In this document: piece after piece, positions 16,601 to 17,385 of the stretch
Numbering within the stretch: the stretch's first letter is position 1
Layout of the letters: every line of letters begins with the position of its first letter
NCBI GenBank assembly: GCA_945878385.1
Contig: CAMCTE010000030.1
Span: 1 to 17,385 of the forward strand
Direction of reading: 5' to 3'
From: Azohydromonas lata NBRC 102462
GTDB lineage: Bacteria; Pseudomonadota; Gammaproteobacteria; Burkholderiales; Burkholderiaceae_C
DNA: 17,385 bases
Program-made: the position numbers and the translations under genes
Notes under the pieces: generated by a model
Database searches by the model: none
What the model saw: the letters and a program-made list of their open reading frames with translations, nothing else
Told to the model about the DNA's origin: nothing

Positions 16601-17174
16601 CGACTTCGTTGTCGAAGAGGTCCACCCGGTACGGCACGGCCGAGCCCATGGGAAACAGGTCAATGAGGCCACCGCGCACCGCATACTCGCCGGGCGACAC
16701 CACCTGGCTGACATGCTGGTAACCCGCCAGCGTGAGTTGCGCCTTCAGCGCGGCTTCGTCCAGGCGCTGCTTCTGGCGGAACTCGAATGTGGTGGCCGCC
16801 AGAAAGGACGCCGGCGCCAGGCGAGCCAGGGCGGTGGTGGCCGGCAACAGCAACACATCAATATCGCGCGCAGAGTGCAGCCTCCACATCGTGGCCAACC
16901 GTTCCGAAATCAGGTCCTCGTGAGGACTGAAGCCGTCATAGGGCAGGGTTTCCCAATCGGGGAACAGAGCGGTGCGCAGTTCGGGGTCGAACAGGCTCAG
17001 TTCTTCCTGAAGGCGCGGCGCATCGGCGGGCTCGGCGGTGAAGATGACCAGGGGCACGCTGTGCGTCTTGCATTGGCGCGCGTGGCGGGCCAACAGCAAT
17101 GAATCAGCCGAACCATGCGGTCGAGCAAGGGTGTAGCGCTTGCCAACAGCCAGCGCGGGTACGGTCAGGGGCAT
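13689..17174 (-). CDS. mfd: Transcription-repair coupling factor Mfd
   Basis: A 1161-residue DNA translocase that removes stalled RNA polymerase and recruits UvrA for nucleotide excision repair; E. coli Mfd is about the same length. The N-terminal UvrB-like part has DWETLPYDGFSPHEDLISER and VVSPGEYAVRGGLIDLFP. The RNA-polymerase-interacting domain lies around 475-550 with HANHGIGRYKG (His489). The translocase has Walker A GDVGFGKT (633-640), the DEEH box (734-737), LTATPIPRTLGMAL, and GRVGRS (906-911). The C-terminal regulatory domain follows (LYKRLATA...DRFGKLP). Everything is intact. The start ATG at 17174 has no ribosome site and lies only 29 bases from the divergent ispD start, so the mRNA may be nearly leaderless. 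serB follows 13 bases downstream. Confidence 0.97.
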   Translation of the reverse strand: MPLTVPALAVGKRYTLARPHGSADSLLLARHARQCKTHSVPLVIFTAEPADAPRLQEELSLFDPELRTALFPDWETLPYDGFSPHEDLISERLATMWRLHSARDIDVLLLPATTALARLAPASFLAATTFEFRQKQRLDEAALKAQLTLAGYQHVSQVVSPGEYAVRGGLIDLFPMGSAVPYRVDLFDNEVDSIRTFDPDSQRSLYPVPEVRLLPGREFPMDEAARTAFRSRWRERLEGDPTKSRVYKDMAQGIATAGIEYYLPLFFDETATIFDYAGASAQLVLHGAVDESLERFWQDTRERHRFLQHDPERPILPPEALYQKVEEFYARTQAHACLALRGSEPLDWVQRLPDVGVDRGATEPLAALEHHLRQGGSRVLIAAESEGRRESLLDLLREHGLAMPAVASLAEFEASDERAGITAANLAEGFRWLREGALPPLDFITESELFSTSPTARRRKKQEQVTSVEALIKDLSELKVGDPVVHANHGIGRYKGLVNIDLSGGADGGASEFLHLEYADQATLYVPVSQLHLIGRYTGVSAEEAPLHKLGSGQWEKAKRKAAEQVRDTAAELLNLYARRAAREGHAFRYAASDYEAFAASFGFEETADQRAAIHAVIQDMISPRPMDRLICGDVGFGKTEVALRAAFVAVTAGKQVALLAPTTLLAEQHFQNISDRFAKWPVKVAEMSRFRTTKEIKEAMAGLADGTVDIVVGTHKLLSADVKFNRLGLLIIDEEHRFGVRHKEAMKALRSEVDVLTLTATPIPRTLGMALEGLRDLSVIATAPQRRLAIKTFVRNEGSGTIREAVLRELKRGGQVYFLHNEVETIENRRSKLSELLPEARIAVAHGQMPERELERVMRDFVAQRHNVLLCSTIIETGIDVPTANTIVISRADKFGLAQLHQLRGRVGRSHHQAYAYLLVPDVEGLTKQAAQRLQAIQDMEELGSGFYLAMHDLEIRGAGEVLGEHQSGNMMEVGFQLYNEMLSEAVRALKSGREPDLLNPLGGVFGGGTDVNLHAPALLPDAYCGDVHARLSLYKRLATARTAQQLDALLEEVTDRFGKLPVQGQTLFDTHRLRVLAQPWGVLKIDAAPRLVHITFRPNAPVDAMRIIELVQRHRDIRLAGNDKLRIERTTQTAAERAQLVRETLRALGSPKADAATPN

Positions 17175-17181
17175 GGTGGGA

Positions 17182-17199
17182 CTGGATTCTAGAATCCAG
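17182..17199. promoter_or_regulatory. Perfect 18-bp palindrome with two divergent -10-like boxes between mfd and ispD
   Basis: CTGGATTCT at 17182-17190 is the exact reverse complement of AGAATCCAG at 17191-17199. It contains TAGAAT on the plus strand (17190-17195) and on the minus strand (17191-17186), each one mismatch from TATAAT. If these are -10 boxes, plus transcription would start about at the ispD ATG (17204), and minus transcription about 4-5 bases before the mfd ATG (17174). No TTGACA-like -35 was found at normal spacing in either direction. It may instead be an operator for a dimeric regulator. Confidence 0.45.
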
Positions 17200-17203
17200 G
17201 GCT

Positions 17204-17385
17204 ATGTCCGACTGGCGCCGTGCGCGAGCTTCACACCATCGCCCCCTAAGGGTGGCCCTGCTGCCCTGTGCCGGCCGGGGTGAACGCTCGGGCGCCGACC
17301 GCCCCAAGCAGTATGTGCAGGTGGCCGGGCGCAGCGTGGTGCACTGGACGCTGTCCGCTTTGGATCAACTGATGATGCGGGGCGA
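17204..17385 (+). CDS. ispD: 2-C-methyl-D-erythritol 4-phosphate cytidylyltransferase IspD, N-terminal part (3' partial)
   Basis: The first 60 residues of IspD, which transfers CMP from CTP to methylerythritol phosphate in the non-mevalonate isoprenoid pathway. The frame is open to the right edge. The nucleotide-binding signature is visible: ALLPCAGRGERSG (18-30) and RPKQYVQVAGRSVVHWTL (33-50), with the conserved Lys35 of PKQY. The PAAG of many homologues reads PCAG here. About 16 residues precede the signature, which is normal, so the ATG at 17204 is chosen; the GTG at 17252 would leave no room before the first strand. A weak AGGG stands just before the ATG. It is divergent from mfd. The call rests on a short but characteristic segment. 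Confidence 0.88.
   Translation, partial: MSDWRRARASHHRPLRVALLPCAGRGERSGADRPKQYVQVAGRSVVHWTLSALDQLMMRG

Noticed and set aside
16170..17102. 310-codon plus-strand open frame opposite the N-terminal part of mfd
   Set aside because: It is a shadow frame: fully within mfd, with no ribosome site or recognisable motif.
1..17385. Mobile elements, CRISPR arrays, tRNA or rRNA genes
   Set aside because: No transposase, integrase, spaced direct-repeat array or RNA gene signature was seen; the genes are packed and intact.

Overview
This GC-rich window has the codon usage and protein families of a betaproteobacterium, most likely Burkholderiales. The evidence is the mfd-serB pair next to ispD, a SerB without ACT domains, and the sequence flavour of HrpA and the Che proteins. 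No taxon can be fixed without a search. No rRNA, tRNA, CRISPR array, IS element or transposase gene is visible.

Layout: (1) 2-1555, plus strand: the C-terminal part of the RNA helicase HrpA, cut by the window edge. (2) 1577-12621, minus strand: ten tightly packed genes forming one chemosensory operon. In transcription order they are a soluble receptor with two signalling tips (DosM-like), a triple-CheW protein, CheB, a HEAT-repeat protein, CheR, CheY, CheA, a STAS-like protein, a second CheY, and a short membrane-anchored receptor-like protein. Many junctions overlap by 1-4 bases, so the genes are probably translationally coupled. (3) 12622-12931: a 310-base intergenic stretch with a 25% GC island and a structured leader, probably holding the operon's promoter and control sites. 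(4) 12932-17174, minus strand: mfd followed by serB. (5) 17204 to the end, plus strand: the start of ispD, divergent from mfd across only 29 bases that hold a perfect 18-bp palindrome.

The chemosensory operon is the notable system. It has no flagellar genes, no cheZ and no cheD. Its main receptor has no membrane segment and carries two receptor tips 300 residues apart, with four arms of similar length. This is the architecture of Vibrio cholerae DosM, which spans a cytoplasmic array sandwiched between two CheA/CheW layers. From memory (not checked here), the gene order also follows V. cholerae chemotaxis cluster I. The likely flow is: DosM-like receptor and triple CheW build the lattice, CheA phosphorylates the two CheYs and CheB, and CheR/CheB adjust the receptors. 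The HEAT and STAS proteins are uncharacterised accessory parts.

The last gene of the operon encodes a receptor-like protein with the CheZ catalytic spacing Asp-x3-Gln, followed by a flexible tail ending in a short hydrophobic/acidic peptide. It may be the missing phosphatase.
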